Below, piece after piece: positions 43,882-52,854 of a stretch of DNA of 64,000 bases; the stretch's first letter is position 1, and the number at the start of each line of letters is the position of its first letter. Where the stretch lies: the NCBI GenBank assembly GCA_965214325.1, contig CBDCBG010000006.1, positions 3,720,001 through 3,784,000 of the forward strand, read 5' to 3'. This DNA is from JAJEFO01 sp965214325. Lineage in GTDB: Bacteria; Pseudomonadota; Alphaproteobacteria; Rhodobacterales; Rhodobacteraceae. The translations under genes and the position numbers were made by a program. Under the pieces are notes generated by a model that saw nothing but the letters and a program-made list of their open reading frames with translations, was not told the DNA's origin and made no database searches.

Positions 43882-45096
43882 ATGTCCCGCAGTGAAGCCC
43901 TTCGATTTCTGAACCTCGCGCATTTCTTCGATCACTACTTCTTGCTGATCTTTCCGACTGCGGCGCTGGCCATCGCTCCGTCCTGGGCCATGGGTTACGC
44001 CGATGTTCTCCTGCTCGGGACGCCGATGTACGTGATGTTCGCTCTTGGAACGCTCCCGGCCGGCTGGCTCGGCGACAGCATGGATCGCATGATGCTGATC
44101 GCCGTCTTTTTCCTGGGCTGCGGCGGGTCGAGCCTCTGGATCGCGATGTCGGAGAGCCCCCTGACAATGACACTCGGACTCGGCTCGCTCGGGCTCTTCG
44201 CGGCAATCTATCACCCGGTGGGACTGGCCCATATCACGCATGTCGGGTTGCGTACGGGCCGGGCACTGGCCGTCAACGGCGTTTTCGGGAACATGGGGCT
44301 GGCCGGTGCCGCCGCAGTAACCGGACTGCTTGCCGGGTTCCTGGGATGGCAGTGGGCCTTTGTCCTGCCAGGAACATTCTCGGTTCTGATCGGCCTGCTG
44401 CTGCTGAAACGCAATGGGAAGGCGTCGACCGTGGCGCAGCCTGCAGTTCACGCGGATGTCGGCACCGCACTGCAGCGCGATCGCAGGACGCAAATGACAG
44501 TCTTCGGGATCGTCTGCGTGATGGCTCTGTTTGGCGGGCTGATCTTCAATTCCGTCACGGTCTCGCTGCCGATGTTCTTCGACGAAAGGCTGGCCGGCGC
44601 GGGCGGCGGCCTGGCCTGGGTCGGTGCTTCCGCGGGATTGGTCTTTGCCGTAGCCGCCTTCGCGCAGTTGCCTGTTGGCGAGCTGCTTGACCGGATCGGC
44701 GCGCGCTCCGTGCTGGTCGTGCTGCTCGTGTTCCAGGCGCTGCTGCTGATGCTGCTGGCACATGCTTCGGGGTGGGTGGCTCTTGCCCTCGCGCTGCTGC
44801 TCGTGACCCTCATCTTTGCGGAAATCCCCGTGACATCGTGGCTGCTCGGCCGTTTTCTTGATGGCGGCATCCGCTCACGGGCATTTTCGGTCGAATACGT
44901 TCTGTCGCTGGGCATCGGATCGATCGCCGTTCCCCTGATCGCGCTGTTGCACAAGCGAGGCATTGGCTTCGAAGGACAGTTTCCCGGCCTCGCACTGACG
45001 GCGCTGATCATCCTGTTTGCAGCGATGCTGCTGCCCAGGCACGTCCGGACCGATCCCCGGCGCGCGGCGCAGGGTGCGGCGTCTCCCGGAAATTAG
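43882..45096 (+). CDS. Major facilitator superfamily transporter
   Basis: A 404-residue protein with about 12 hydrophobic helices. The MFS loop 2-3 signature appears as LPAGWLGDSMDR near residue 62, with a second copy in the C-terminal half as LPVGELLDRIG. GLGSLGLFAAIYHPVGLAHI resembles a group of sugar- or drug-efflux-like MFS members. The substrate cannot be told. ATG 43882 is taken as the start because the conserved helix 1 (FLNLAHFFDHYFLLIFP) begins 8 residues on. It stands alone between ybaB and dnaX, on the opposite strand to both. Confidence 0.87.
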   Translation: MSRSEALRFLNLAHFFDHYFLLIFPTAALAIAPSWAMGYADVLLLGTPMYVMFALGTLPAGWLGDSMDRMMLIAVFFLGCGGSSLWIAMSESPLTMTLGLGSLGLFAAIYHPVGLAHITHVGLRTGRALAVNGVFGNMGLAGAAAVTGLLAGFLGWQWAFVLPGTFSVLIGLLLLKRNGKASTVAQPAVHADVGTALQRDRRTQMTVFGIVCVMALFGGLIFNSVTVSLPMFFDERLAGAGGGLAWVGASAGLVFAVAAFAQLPVGELLDRIGARSVLVVLLVFQALLLMLLAHASGWVALALALLLVTLIFAEIPVTSWLLGRFLDGGIRSRAFSVEYVLSLGIGSIAVPLIALLHKRGIGFEGQFPGLALTALIILFAAMLLPRHVRTDPRRAAQGAASPGN

Positions 45097-45601
45097 GCGA
45101 AGTGCCGAACACCCGGAAGGCGGGCTGGGCGCGGCAGCGGACCAAGCCTCTGGCATCTCTTCCGCACGACAATAGCCTAGGGCGATGCCTCTTGCGAAAT
45201 TGCGTTTCAGCGGCACGTGCGGCGACGGAGGTCACCCGGAAGTTCCGACATTGCCGCAATCGCAACCGGACAGGTTCCAGAAAAAGGGAGACGCCAGCGC
45301 AGCCACGGCTCTCGTCGCGGTCGCGCGGCCAAGAGCAGACCGCTGTCTTGGAGGCACGGGTTGGCGAGATCGTCCCGAGCTTCCTGGATCGTATGCCGTC
45401 AGCACGCACGGCGACGGCTGAGGAATGCGGACGACTCGTTGCAATCCGGACGGTGCCTGCGACCGATGCTCATTTGGCTGCGGCGGACAGAGTCAACGGC
45501 TACCCTTTCGTGATCCGCAACGCTTTGGACATGTCCGGATTTGGCGTCGATGTCTTGAACCCGTGCGATGCCTGACCATGTGCCATGGCGAAAGTGGCGG
45601 A
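45097..45601. other. Unassigned stretch between MFS gene and dnaX 3' end
   Basis: About 500 bases between convergent genes. Open frames exist on both strands (for example 45102-45575 plus), but none shows a known domain or a credible ribosome site. I call no gene. Confidence 0.4.
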
Positions 45602-47395
45602 TCATCCTTCCTCGAAGGGATCCCACTCATCCTCGACACCGTCGAGGGCGCTTTCGGCGGCAGATGCGGAGAGGGCCTCTGCGGTCTGGAGAGCCCCGAT
45701 GCGGGCTTTGGGAAACGCGGAGAGGATTGCGGCGACGGTTGAGTTCTTGCTGGCGACGGCCCTGAGCCGGTCGGTGTCCGCGTTTCGCGTTTCCGAAATC
45801 GTGGGCTGGCCTCCCGAAGCCGTCACAGAGACCGCCCAGCGGACGCCGGTCCAGTTCTGCAGGCATCGGCCCAGCCTTTGCGCCAGATCCCGGGCTGCCA
45901 TCGGCCCAGGCTCGAACTCGATGCGGCCGGGCTGGTAGGACACCAACCGCAGATCCTCCTCCACTTCGATGCAGAGCTTCATTTCACGATTTGCGCGAAT
46001 CAGGTCGACCACGTGCGTGAAGGCCGGGAACCGGGCGAGGGCACCCTCCGGATCTCGGGCAGGCGCCGGTTGGGCAGCGGCAGTGGCCACGGCTCCGCCA
46101 GAGGAGGCCGAGCTTGCGGTGCGGTTTGCCATGGCGGCCGTGCCCGGACCCTGCGTGGGGCCGCTTTCCCCTCCGCCGGATCCTGAAGGTTGTGGCGTGG
46201 AGGACGGTGCAGGAAGGGCTGAGGAGGATTCGCGGTCCTTCAGTTTCGCCACGAGTTCACCTGGCGTCGGAAGATCGGCCACATGGGTCATCCTGATCAC
46301 GGCCATTTCCGCAGCCATCATGGCATCGGGCGCATTCCCCACATCCTCAAGCGCCTTCAGCGCCATCTGCCACATCCGGGACAGCACCGGCATGGGAAGC
46401 CTTTCGGCCAGAGCACTGCCACGGGTGCGTTCGTCCGGTGCCACCGTGGGATCGTTGACAGCCTCTGGCGTGATTCGGATGACACTGATCCAGTGGGTGA
46501 CTTCGGCAACGTCACGAAGGACCGCCATCGGGTCGGCACCGTCAGAGTATTGCGAAGAGAGCTCGGCCAGAGCGCCTGCAGCGTCACCTGTCATGATGAG
46601 TTCGAAGAGATCAAGAACACGGCCACGATCCGCAAGCCCGATCATTGCGCGCACCTGATCCACGTCCGTTGCCCGGCTTCCGTCGCTGATCGCCTGATCG
46701 AGGAGCGATGTGGCGTCCCTGGCCGATCCCTCGGCGGCGCGCGTGACGAGTGCCAGCGCCTCCTCGGTGATCTCGGCCTCTTCCTCGGTCGCGATCCTGC
46801 GGAGCATTTCCATCATTGCCCCGGGTTCGATCCTGCGCAGGTCGAAGCGCTGGCAGCGAGAGAGGACGGTGACCGGAACCTTTCGGATCTCGGTTGTCGC
46901 GAATATGAACTTCACGTGGGCGGGAGGCTCCTCCAGCGTCTTCAGAAGCGCGTTGAAGGCGCTCGTTGAAAGCATGTGAACTTCGTCGAAAATGTAAATC
47001 TTGTACCGGGCCGAGGCGGCGCGGTAGTGCACGCCGTCAATGATCTCGCGAATGTCGTTCACGCCCGTGCGCGAGGCCGCATCGAGTTCGAGAACGTCGA
47101 CATGCCGGCCCTGCGCAATGGCCACGCAATGCTCGCAGGTGCCGCAAGGCGAAATTGTCGGTTCGCCGTTGCCGTCCGGACCGATGCAGTTCATGCCCTT
47201 GGCGATGATCCGCGCCGTTGTGGTCTTCCCGGTGCCCCTGATGCCCGTGAGAATGAAGGCCTGGGCTATGCGGTCGGCCTCGAAGGCATTGCTGAGCGTA
47301 CGCACCATGGCGTCCTGGCCGACAAGACCGGCAAGGGTGTCCGGGCGGTACTTTCGTGCCAGTACCTGGTACTCGTTGTCAGTGCCGTCGGTCAT
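45602..47395 (-). CDS. dnaX: DNA polymerase III subunit gamma/tau
   Basis: The clamp-loader ATPase. About 597 residues with Walker A GIRGTGKTTTA (near 45), a four-cysteine zinc module containing CGTCEHC, Walker B as YIFDEVHML, sensor SRCQRFDLRR and, after a low-complexity P/S/G/A-rich linker (about 380-450), a tau-type C-terminal domain. I chose ATG 47395 (MTDGTDNEYQVLARKYRP), matching related DnaX starts; ATG 47404 is possible. I see no obvious slippery A-run, so the gamma form may not be made by frameshifting here. Confidence 0.94.
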   Translation of the reverse strand: MTDGTDNEYQVLARKYRPDTLAGLVGQDAMVRTLSNAFEADRIAQAFILTGIRGTGKTTTARIIAKGMNCIGPDGNGEPTISPCGTCEHCVAIAQGRHVDVLELDAASRTGVNDIREIIDGVHYRAASARYKIYIFDEVHMLSTSAFNALLKTLEEPPAHVKFIFATTEIRKVPVTVLSRCQRFDLRRIEPGAMMEMLRRIATEEEAEITEEALALVTRAAEGSARDATSLLDQAISDGSRATDVDQVRAMIGLADRGRVLDLFELIMTGDAAGALAELSSQYSDGADPMAVLRDVAEVTHWISVIRITPEAVNDPTVAPDERTRGSALAERLPMPVLSRMWQMALKALEDVGNAPDAMMAAEMAVIRMTHVADLPTPGELVAKLKDRESSSALPAPSSTPQPSGSGGGESGPTQGPGTAAMANRTASSASSGGAVATAAAQPAPARDPEGALARFPAFTHVVDLIRANREMKLCIEVEEDLRLVSYQPGRIEFEPGPMAARDLAQRLGRCLQNWTGVRWAVSVTASGGQPTISETRNADTDRLRAVASKNSTVAAILSAFPKARIGALQTAEALSASAAESALDGVEDEWDPFEEG

Positions 47396-47613
47396 GGGCG
47401 CCATGCATGAATCGGTTTGGGCAAGCGTAGACCGCGAGCAGGCAAGGGTCCACACTTGCCTTGCGGCAGGGCATGACTAAGCTGGCGCCGCCTCTGGGGA
47501 GGCGCCCGGATCCGTGGCCGGCCGATGTCGGCACCCTGAGTCTGACGCTCGACATTCGTCGGCGTCATTCACGCCCGTCTCGGCGGATCACCGGGCCAGG
47601 AAGGAGAATCCCG

Positions 47614-49140
47614 ATGGCAATTCCCGTCGTTCGCCTGCGCCGGGACGCGGAGGCACTGAGGAAGGCCTGTGCGGCAGGCGATCCTGACGCTCTGGCCCGC
47701 GCCGACGCGGTTCTTGGCGCCGCTCCGATGCCAGCAAGGCATGCCGATGCCCTGCACGTTCTGGCAAGGGAAGCCGGATATGCAAGCTGGCCGGCTCTCA
47801 AGTGTGCGGCCGAAGTGGAGGCCATGGACAGGGCAGAGAAACTTGAGCGGCTCAAGATGGCGCTGTTTCACGGGCAGGGATGGCGGGTCGAACTCCTCCT
47901 GGAAGCGGCGCCGGATCTCAGGCGGGACAATCTCGGGATCATGTGCGCCATGTACGATGTTGAATGCGTGCGAGAGGCGCTCGAAGCCAGGCCGGATGCG
48001 GTCAGCGAACCCATGCTGGGGCCAAGAACCCCGATTCTGCATCTGGCCTTTTCTAGGTGGTGGCGTCACAGTGGCTCGGAAGAGGACATGCTGGCAACGG
48101 CCGAGACGTTGAAGGCAGCCGGTGCGAACGTCAATGATTCATATGAGCAGATGCCTGGGAACCCGCTCTCGGCGCTTTATGGCGCCGTAGGGCATGCGTC
48201 GAACCTGCGGCTGGCGGAGTGGCTCCTTGAGAATGGGGCGGATCCCAATGACGGCGAGTCGCTCTATCATGCCTGCGAAGTGGGCGCGCCCGCCCTGCGG
48301 CTCCTGCTGAACCACGGCGCGCAGACCCCGCGGACAAACGCTTTGCCCCGCGCCCTCGACTTCAACGACCTGGAAATGGTGGAAGCGCTTCTTGAGGGCG
48401 GCGCCAATCCAAACGAATCCGTTCACTGGCCGGAAGCTTCGGGAGAGGCGCCCTTCGTGATCCCCGCGCTGCACCAAGCAGCGCGGAGGCTTTGTTCGCG
48501 CCAGATCGTGGCCAGGCTCCTTGATGCAGGCGGGAATCCGGACATGATGGCGTGGGGGCACAGCGCATACGCGCTTGCGCGGATGTTTGGCAATGACGGA
48601 GCCGCAGAAGAAATGGCGTCACGCGGGTGCAGGACCGACCTCGCGATTGATGAGGTCGCGATTGCGGATGCGATTGCCGGTCGGGCAGCACGCCGAATCG
48701 ATTCTGAACGCCTGCCGAATCCGTCCCGCGACATGATCCGCTCCCAGATCCACCTGCCTAATGCTCTGTGCCGCACGAAGGCGCTGGTGGCAATCGGCCT
48801 CCCCCATGACCGGCCGGACCCGCAGGGGCTGACGCCTGTGCAGGTAGCGGGCTGGGAAGGGATTCCGGACGTCATGGAGTACCTTCTTTCCCTGGGGGTC
48901 GGCCTGGATCATGTAAACGGATACGGCGGGGACTTGCTGTCGACGATAGTCCATGGTTCGGAAAACGCGCCTGGAGGGCGCAAGCGCGATCACGTTGCCT
49001 GTGCCCGGCTTGCCTTGGAAGCGGGAGTTGCGCTCAGGCGGCAGGAGGTGGAATTCGCCGGAGCGGTCGATATGGCGGAGTTTCTGGACAACTGGGCGGA
49101 GGAGCACCCGGATCAGGTGACGGAGGATCGCTTTGGCTGA
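47614..49140 (+). CDS. Ankyrin repeat protein
   Basis: A 508-residue protein. Residues 1-70 form a short helical module (ADALHVLAREAGYASWPALK) often found before ankyrin repeats in alphaproteobacteria. Ankyrin-like units follow, recognisable as LAEWLLENGADPN, MVEALLEGGANPNES, IVARLLDAGGNPD and VMEYLLSLGVGLDHVNGYG. There is no signal peptide, so it is probably cytoplasmic and binds proteins. ATG 47614 has a perfect AAGGAG. Its end overlaps a small phosphatase gene by eight bases, so the two are cotranslated and may work together. Confidence 0.85.
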   Translation: MAIPVVRLRRDAEALRKACAAGDPDALARADAVLGAAPMPARHADALHVLAREAGYASWPALKCAAEVEAMDRAEKLERLKMALFHGQGWRVELLLEAAPDLRRDNLGIMCAMYDVECVREALEARPDAVSEPMLGPRTPILHLAFSRWWRHSGSEEDMLATAETLKAAGANVNDSYEQMPGNPLSALYGAVGHASNLRLAEWLLENGADPNDGESLYHACEVGAPALRLLLNHGAQTPRTNALPRALDFNDLEMVEALLEGGANPNESVHWPEASGEAPFVIPALHQAARRLCSRQIVARLLDAGGNPDMMAWGHSAYALARMFGNDGAAEEMASRGCRTDLAIDEVAIADAIAGRAARRIDSERLPNPSRDMIRSQIHLPNALCRTKALVAIGLPHDRPDPQGLTPVQVAGWEGIPDVMEYLLSLGVGLDHVNGYGGDLLSTIVHGSENAPGGRKRDHVACARLALEAGVALRRQEVEFAGAVDMAEFLDNWAEEHPDQVTEDRFG

Positions 49141-49627
49141 ATACATGATCGCGGAACTGCCGCTCGGTCGCGGCATGATCGGCATCGCGCCGATGCCGGG
49201 CCGGCGAGGGAGCTGTGCCGGAGACTTGACGAAGATCATTTCCTGGGGCGCAGATGTTGTCCTGACGATGACCGGCGGGTACGAACTGGAATTTGCTGGT
49301 GCGTCGGCCATGGGCGAGGATCTTGAGGCAGCTGGCGTGCTCTGGCGGCACTTACCCGTCACCGATCTTGGCGCGCCTTCCCCCGAGACCTGCGAACTTT
49401 GGCCGGAGGCGTCGGAGGTGGCGCATCGTGCTCTTGACCGCGGCGGTCGTGTCCTGGCGCATTGCTTTGGTGGTTGCGGGCGTTCGGGAATGGCGATTCT
49501 GAGACTGATGGCTGAGGCCGGCGAGGATGTTGATTCGGCACTGGCGCGGCTTCGTTCCGTCAGGCCTTGCGCCGTCGAGACCACCGCTCAGCAGGCTTGG
49601 GCGGCCCTGGGTTCAGGCCGCGAATGA
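49133..49627 (+). CDS. Tyrosine-phosphatase-like protein (CX5R loop)
   Basis: A 164-residue protein with the cysteine-phosphatase P-loop HCFGGCGRSG, in which C-x5-R and the following S/G are all present, so catalysis is plausible. DLTKIISWGADVVLTM and the HLPVTDLGAPSPETC loop, which would supply the general-acid aspartate, fit dual-specificity-type enzymes. I favour the TTG at 49133 because GGAGG lies seven bases upstream; ATG 49145 is the alternative. It overlaps the ankyrin gene and precedes the SRP RNA gene. The substrate is unknown. Confidence 0.78.
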   Translation: MAEYMIAELPLGRGMIGIAPMPGRRGSCAGDLTKIISWGADVVLTMTGGYELEFAGASAMGEDLEAAGVLWRHLPVTDLGAPSPETCELWPEASEVAHRALDRGGRVLAHCFGGCGRSGMAILRLMAEAGEDVDSALARLRSVRPCAVETTAQQAWAALGSGRE

Positions 49628-49652
49628 GGCCTTGCGCCTGATGGCATGCTTC

Positions 49653-49681
49653 CTTGCGCAGGCTTGTTGAAGGGGCTATGT
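49653..49681 (+). promoter_or_regulatory. Predicted promoter of the SRP RNA gene
   Basis: CTTGCG (49653-49658) and CTATGT (49676-49681) are exactly 17 bp apart, close to CTTGAC-N17-CTATAT. The distance to the first base of the RNA stem (about 49690) is right for a transcription start. Confidence 0.6.
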
Positions 49682-49689
49682 GGTGATCT

Positions 49690-49787
49690 TGAGAGGTTGG
49701 CGCGGGCGAGCGCCTCGCCAACCCGGTCAGGTCCGGAAGGAAGCAGCCGTAACGAGCCACGCTTGGGTCGTTGTCCAACCTCTCGCC
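49690..49787 (+). ncRNA. ffs: Signal recognition particle RNA (4.5S type)
   Basis: The RNA that pairs with Ffh to target membrane proteins. The invariant core GGTCAGGTCCGGAAGGAAGC lies at 49725-49744, holding the GGAA tetraloop and the Ffh-binding internal loop. The terminal stem is GAGAGGTTGG (49691-49700) with CCAACCTCTC (49775-49784), perfect over 10 bp. The length of about 98 nt is that of small alphaproteobacterial SRP RNAs. The gene is usually beside dnaX in this order; here an ankyrin and a phosphatase gene lie between. Confidence 0.93.
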
Positions 49788-50071
49788 GCCTTCCGTGTAC
49801 GTGGATGATCCGATGCAGGGCGTAGTCCTTGCGGGAACGGGTTGCCGCTCACCCATATGACCGGATCCGCAAGGATTGCCTGCAGCACGCTCGCGTAGGA
49901 TGGCGCTGGCACGCGCGTGCGGGCTTGCGCCCGTCTCTCCGTGGCCGGGATTCGAATTGGGGCGCGGATGGTGTCGGTCGCCAATGATTTGCCGGATGCC
50001 GTCGACTGCACCCCTCGTTTGCCAATATGCCGGTCTCGTGGCACATCGGTTTCGGAAGGGAGCGATCTGGA

Positions 50072-51016
50072 ATGCAATGCGTGGACTCCGTGACCTTTGG
50101 CGGTTCGGGCCTTGACCGGGCCGTTCACCTGAGAGCAGACCCCCCGAACGGATGCGTGCTGCCGTTTTGGCGGGGCAAGCCCTTGCTGGAAACGGAAAGC
50201 CGTAGGCCGGTTTTTCTGTCGGCTAGCCATCCGGTGTTCGATGCGGCCGGTGAGCCGGCGGTCTTCCTTGGGTTGGACGAGGGCGAGCCCCGCCATGCGC
50301 AAGACATCTCGGGCTGGCTGCCGGAGGGTGGCGATGCGGGTGTCGGAGCTCACAATGATGTCTCGGAACAGCAGCATCCCGAACTTGCCAATGGATGCGC
50401 GTTCGCCGACTTGCGCCAGAACATGACACGCCTTTCCGACCGTGATGCGGAACTTGTCGTGATCGGCAAAGCGCTTCTTGAATGGCATCGGTCGCATCGG
50501 TTCTGCGCGCGCTGCGGCCTTTCGAGCGAGATGGCAATGGCGGGTTGGCAGCGGAATTGCCCCGCTTGCGAGGGTCAGCACTTTCCGCGCACTGATCCGG
50601 TGGTCATCATGCTGATCACCTGCGGCAACTCGATCTTGATGGGAAGGTCGGGCTTCTGGCCCGAGGGAATGTACTCCCTTCTGGCGGGGTTCATGGAACC
50701 TGGCGAGACGATCGAGGCCGCCGTACGCCGCGAGGTCGGAGAGGAGGCCGGAATAACGGTGGGCGAAGTGCGATACCTGGCCTCGCAACCATGGCCTTTC
50801 CCGACATCCTTGATGATCGGCTGCCACGGGATCGCGCTGAGCGATTCCATCAGCATCCAGGCGGATGAAATCGAGGATGCGAAATGGGTCACGCGCGAGG
50901 AGATGATGCAGGTTCTGGCGGGCCAAAACCAAAGCATGAAGGCCGCTCGCAAGGGATCAATCGCGCGGTTCCTGATCGAGGGGTACCTCGCCGACAGGCT
51001 GGCATCGGGCACCTAG
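50072..51016 (+). CDS. nudC: NAD(+) diphosphatase (NudC, Nudix)
   Basis: A 314-residue Nudix hydrolase that cleaves NADH to NMNH and AMP and can remove NAD caps from RNA. The zinc ribbon has FCARCG and CPAC in the middle of the protein; the Nudix box runs GFMEPGETIEAAVRREVGEE followed by AGI, with catalytic glutamates intact. The NudC-specific SQPWPFPTSLMIG block follows. I chose ATG 50072 (MQCVDSVTFGGSGLD), matching family starts. Downstream, two insertion sequences separate it from ftsW; before their arrival the gap was about 157 bp. Confidence 0.93.
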   Translation: MQCVDSVTFGGSGLDRAVHLRADPPNGCVLPFWRGKPLLETESRRPVFLSASHPVFDAAGEPAVFLGLDEGEPRHAQDISGWLPEGGDAGVGAHNDVSEQQHPELANGCAFADLRQNMTRLSDRDAELVVIGKALLEWHRSHRFCARCGLSSEMAMAGWQRNCPACEGQHFPRTDPVVIMLITCGNSILMGRSGFWPEGMYSLLAGFMEPGETIEAAVRREVGEEAGITVGEVRYLASQPWPFPTSLMIGCHGIALSDSISIQADEIEDAKWVTREEMMQVLAGQNQSMKAARKGSIARFLIEGYLADRLASGT

Positions 51017-51089
51017 CCGATCGCTCGAGGCATCTTGACCTGCGCCGAGGACAGAAGTCTCCAGACCGAGGCCTGCTGCGAATCTCGAA

Positions 51090-52833
51090 GGGTGCGATTT
51101 CTGTATGGCGGATGGCGGTTTTTTCAGAGCGCTGAAATCACACGACATTTTCGAGGCCGTCTCCGGCGACGGCCGCTGATCCGGCGGATTCCGCGAAAAT
51201 TCGCCGGGCGGGTCGCGTTCTTTCCATGTCTGGCGGACGCCTGGCCCTGACGGGCCGGTGTGGTAGAGCGTTCCTTGCATCAATCAAATGCCCCTGGACG
51301 GGGGCGGAAAGGAACGCTCCGATGGAAAGCCTACAGCCAGAGAACCCGATTGCCAACATCGACGATGGACGCGGATCCGTCGCGACGGCCATGGACGGCC
51401 TCACGAAAGCGGGCGTCGCCCTGGTCGAGAGGGCCGCCGAGATCGGCCTGGCGGAGAACGTCGCGGCCCTGTACCGGGACGATCCGCTGGAAGCCGAGGG
51501 CGCCGTTCGCGACATGGTCTTCGGCATGGCCCGTTCGGTCCTGGCCGACGCGTTCGCGGCGCTGGACGACCACGGGCCCTCGCTGCAGGTCGACGGCAGG
51601 GCCTACCGGAAGGCAGAGGTCACGCCGGGCCACGCGATGACGATGTTCGGACCGGTCGACTTCCTCCGGTCGCGGTACCGCCCCTCGGGCCACGGCGCGT
51701 CCCTGGTTCCGGCCGAGGCCGTCCTTGGCCTGACGTCCGGCGGGCTGACGCCGGCGGCGGCGGGTCTCTCGATGTACCTGATGAGCGGCCTGACGGCCCG
51801 CGAGAGCGCGGACGCTTGGAAGAGGCTTTGCGGCAAGGGGCCTTCGACGGCGTCCCTGGTGCGACTTTCCGGGGAGGCGGGAACCTGTATTGAGGCGTGT
51901 TCCGGCGCGCTTCTGGGCGATCTCCGGGAGCAGGAGGAGATGCCAGCGGAGGCTGTGTCGCTTCTTGTCTCGCTCGACGGCGTCATGATGCGCATGAACG
52001 CCGAGACGGCAGACGGAAAGGCAACGGACGCAGGCTGGCGCGAGGCGTCGTGCGGCGTCGTGGCCTTGGTCGACGCGGAGGGGAACATGCTGGAGAGCCG
52101 GTACTTCGGGCGTCTTCCCGAAGCCGGCAAGGCGGGCCTGAAGTCTCGGCTGAAGGCCGAGGTGTTCCACTGGCTGGACCGCAATCCGGACCTGAAGCTT
52201 GCGGCAGTCGCCGATGGCGCGAAGGACAACTGGGCGTTCCTGGACTCCCTGTGCCCCGACGTGACCCTGATAGATTTTTGGCACGCGACTCAGCATTTGA
52301 GTGCCGCGGCCGACGCCGCCTACGGCCCGGACACGGCAGGAGGCACGGCCTGGTTCGAGAAGTGGCGGCATGTCCTGCGCCACGACCCCAAGGGCGCCGG
52401 CAAGGTGATCGACGCGATGCGCCACCTGCTGCGGAAGGGCAAGGGTGCCGACGACATCCGGAAGGAGCTGGCCTACTTCCGCAACAACCGCCGCCGCATG
52501 AACTACGCGGACGCCGCCGACGCAGGCTACGCCATCGGTTCCGGTGCCGTGGAATCCGCGAACAAGGTTCTCGTGACTGCCCGGATGAAGCGCTCCGGAC
52601 AAAGCTGGGGCCGCGACGGCGGCCAGGGCGTCCTGACCTTCCGGTCGCTTCTCAAGTCCGGACGCTTCGACCGGGCTTGGGCCGCCGCGGCCCCGCGCCT
52701 GAACCGCTGCGGCGGCTGGAAGCCCCCGCAATGCGCCAACGACAACCGGCCGGTGGCGCAGGTCGCACTTGCCGCGTGATTCGCGAGAAGAACATCTTGG
52801 AATCGAAAGGTGAACCATACGAGAATCGCGCCC
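51090..52833 (+). mobile_element. ISKra4-superfamily insertion sequence, complete, about 1744 bp
   Basis: The left end GGGTGCGATTTCTGTATGG and the right end (reverse complement GGGCGCGATTCTCGTATGG) match at 16 of 19 positions. The flanks repeat ATCTCGAA at 51082-51089 and 52834-52841; a following G makes the duplication 8 or 9 bp depending on where the end is drawn. One intact transposase lies inside on the plus strand. The right end is only 21 bp from the next insertion sequence. Confidence 0.88.
51322..52779 (+). CDS. ISKra4-superfamily transposase
   Basis: A 485-residue transposase. The N-terminal helical region (GLAENVAALYRDDPLEAEGA) is followed by a DDE-type core: LLVSLDGVMMRM with the first aspartate, AVADGAKDNW with the second, and GSGAVESANKVLV with the glutamate near residue 410, the same pattern as the other two ISKra4-like proteins here but in a clearly different sequence. 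ATG 51322 follows AAAGGAAC. It lacks the paired-cysteine zinc region seen in the other two, so it represents a separate subgroup. The frame is intact. Confidence 0.86.
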   Translation: MESLQPENPIANIDDGRGSVATAMDGLTKAGVALVERAAEIGLAENVAALYRDDPLEAEGAVRDMVFGMARSVLADAFAALDDHGPSLQVDGRAYRKAEVTPGHAMTMFGPVDFLRSRYRPSGHGASLVPAEAVLGLTSGGLTPAAAGLSMYLMSGLTARESADAWKRLCGKGPSTASLVRLSGEAGTCIEACSGALLGDLREQEEMPAEAVSLLVSLDGVMMRMNAETADGKATDAGWREASCGVVALVDAEGNMLESRYFGRLPEAGKAGLKSRLKAEVFHWLDRNPDLKLAAVADGAKDNWAFLDSLCPDVTLIDFWHATQHLSAAADAAYGPDTAGGTAWFEKWRHVLRHDPKGAGKVIDAMRHLLRKGKGADDIRKELAYFRNNRRRMNYADAADAGYAIGSGAVESANKVLVTARMKRSGQSWGRDGGQGVLTFRSLLKSGRFDRAWAAAAPRLNRCGGWKPPQCANDNRPVAQVALAA

Positions 52834-52854
52834 ATCTCGAAGGGGACACTGGAT

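Noticed and set aside
45102..45575. 157-codon frame after the MFS gene
   Set aside because: Starts just after the MFS stop without a ribosome site and has an implausible composition rich in R, C and H in its first half; kept only as unassigned stretch.
47441..47460. GGCAAG-N8-CTTGCC inverted repeat between dnaX and the ankyrin gene
   Set aside because: Short arms and no clear promoter relation; likely chance in G+C-rich DNA.
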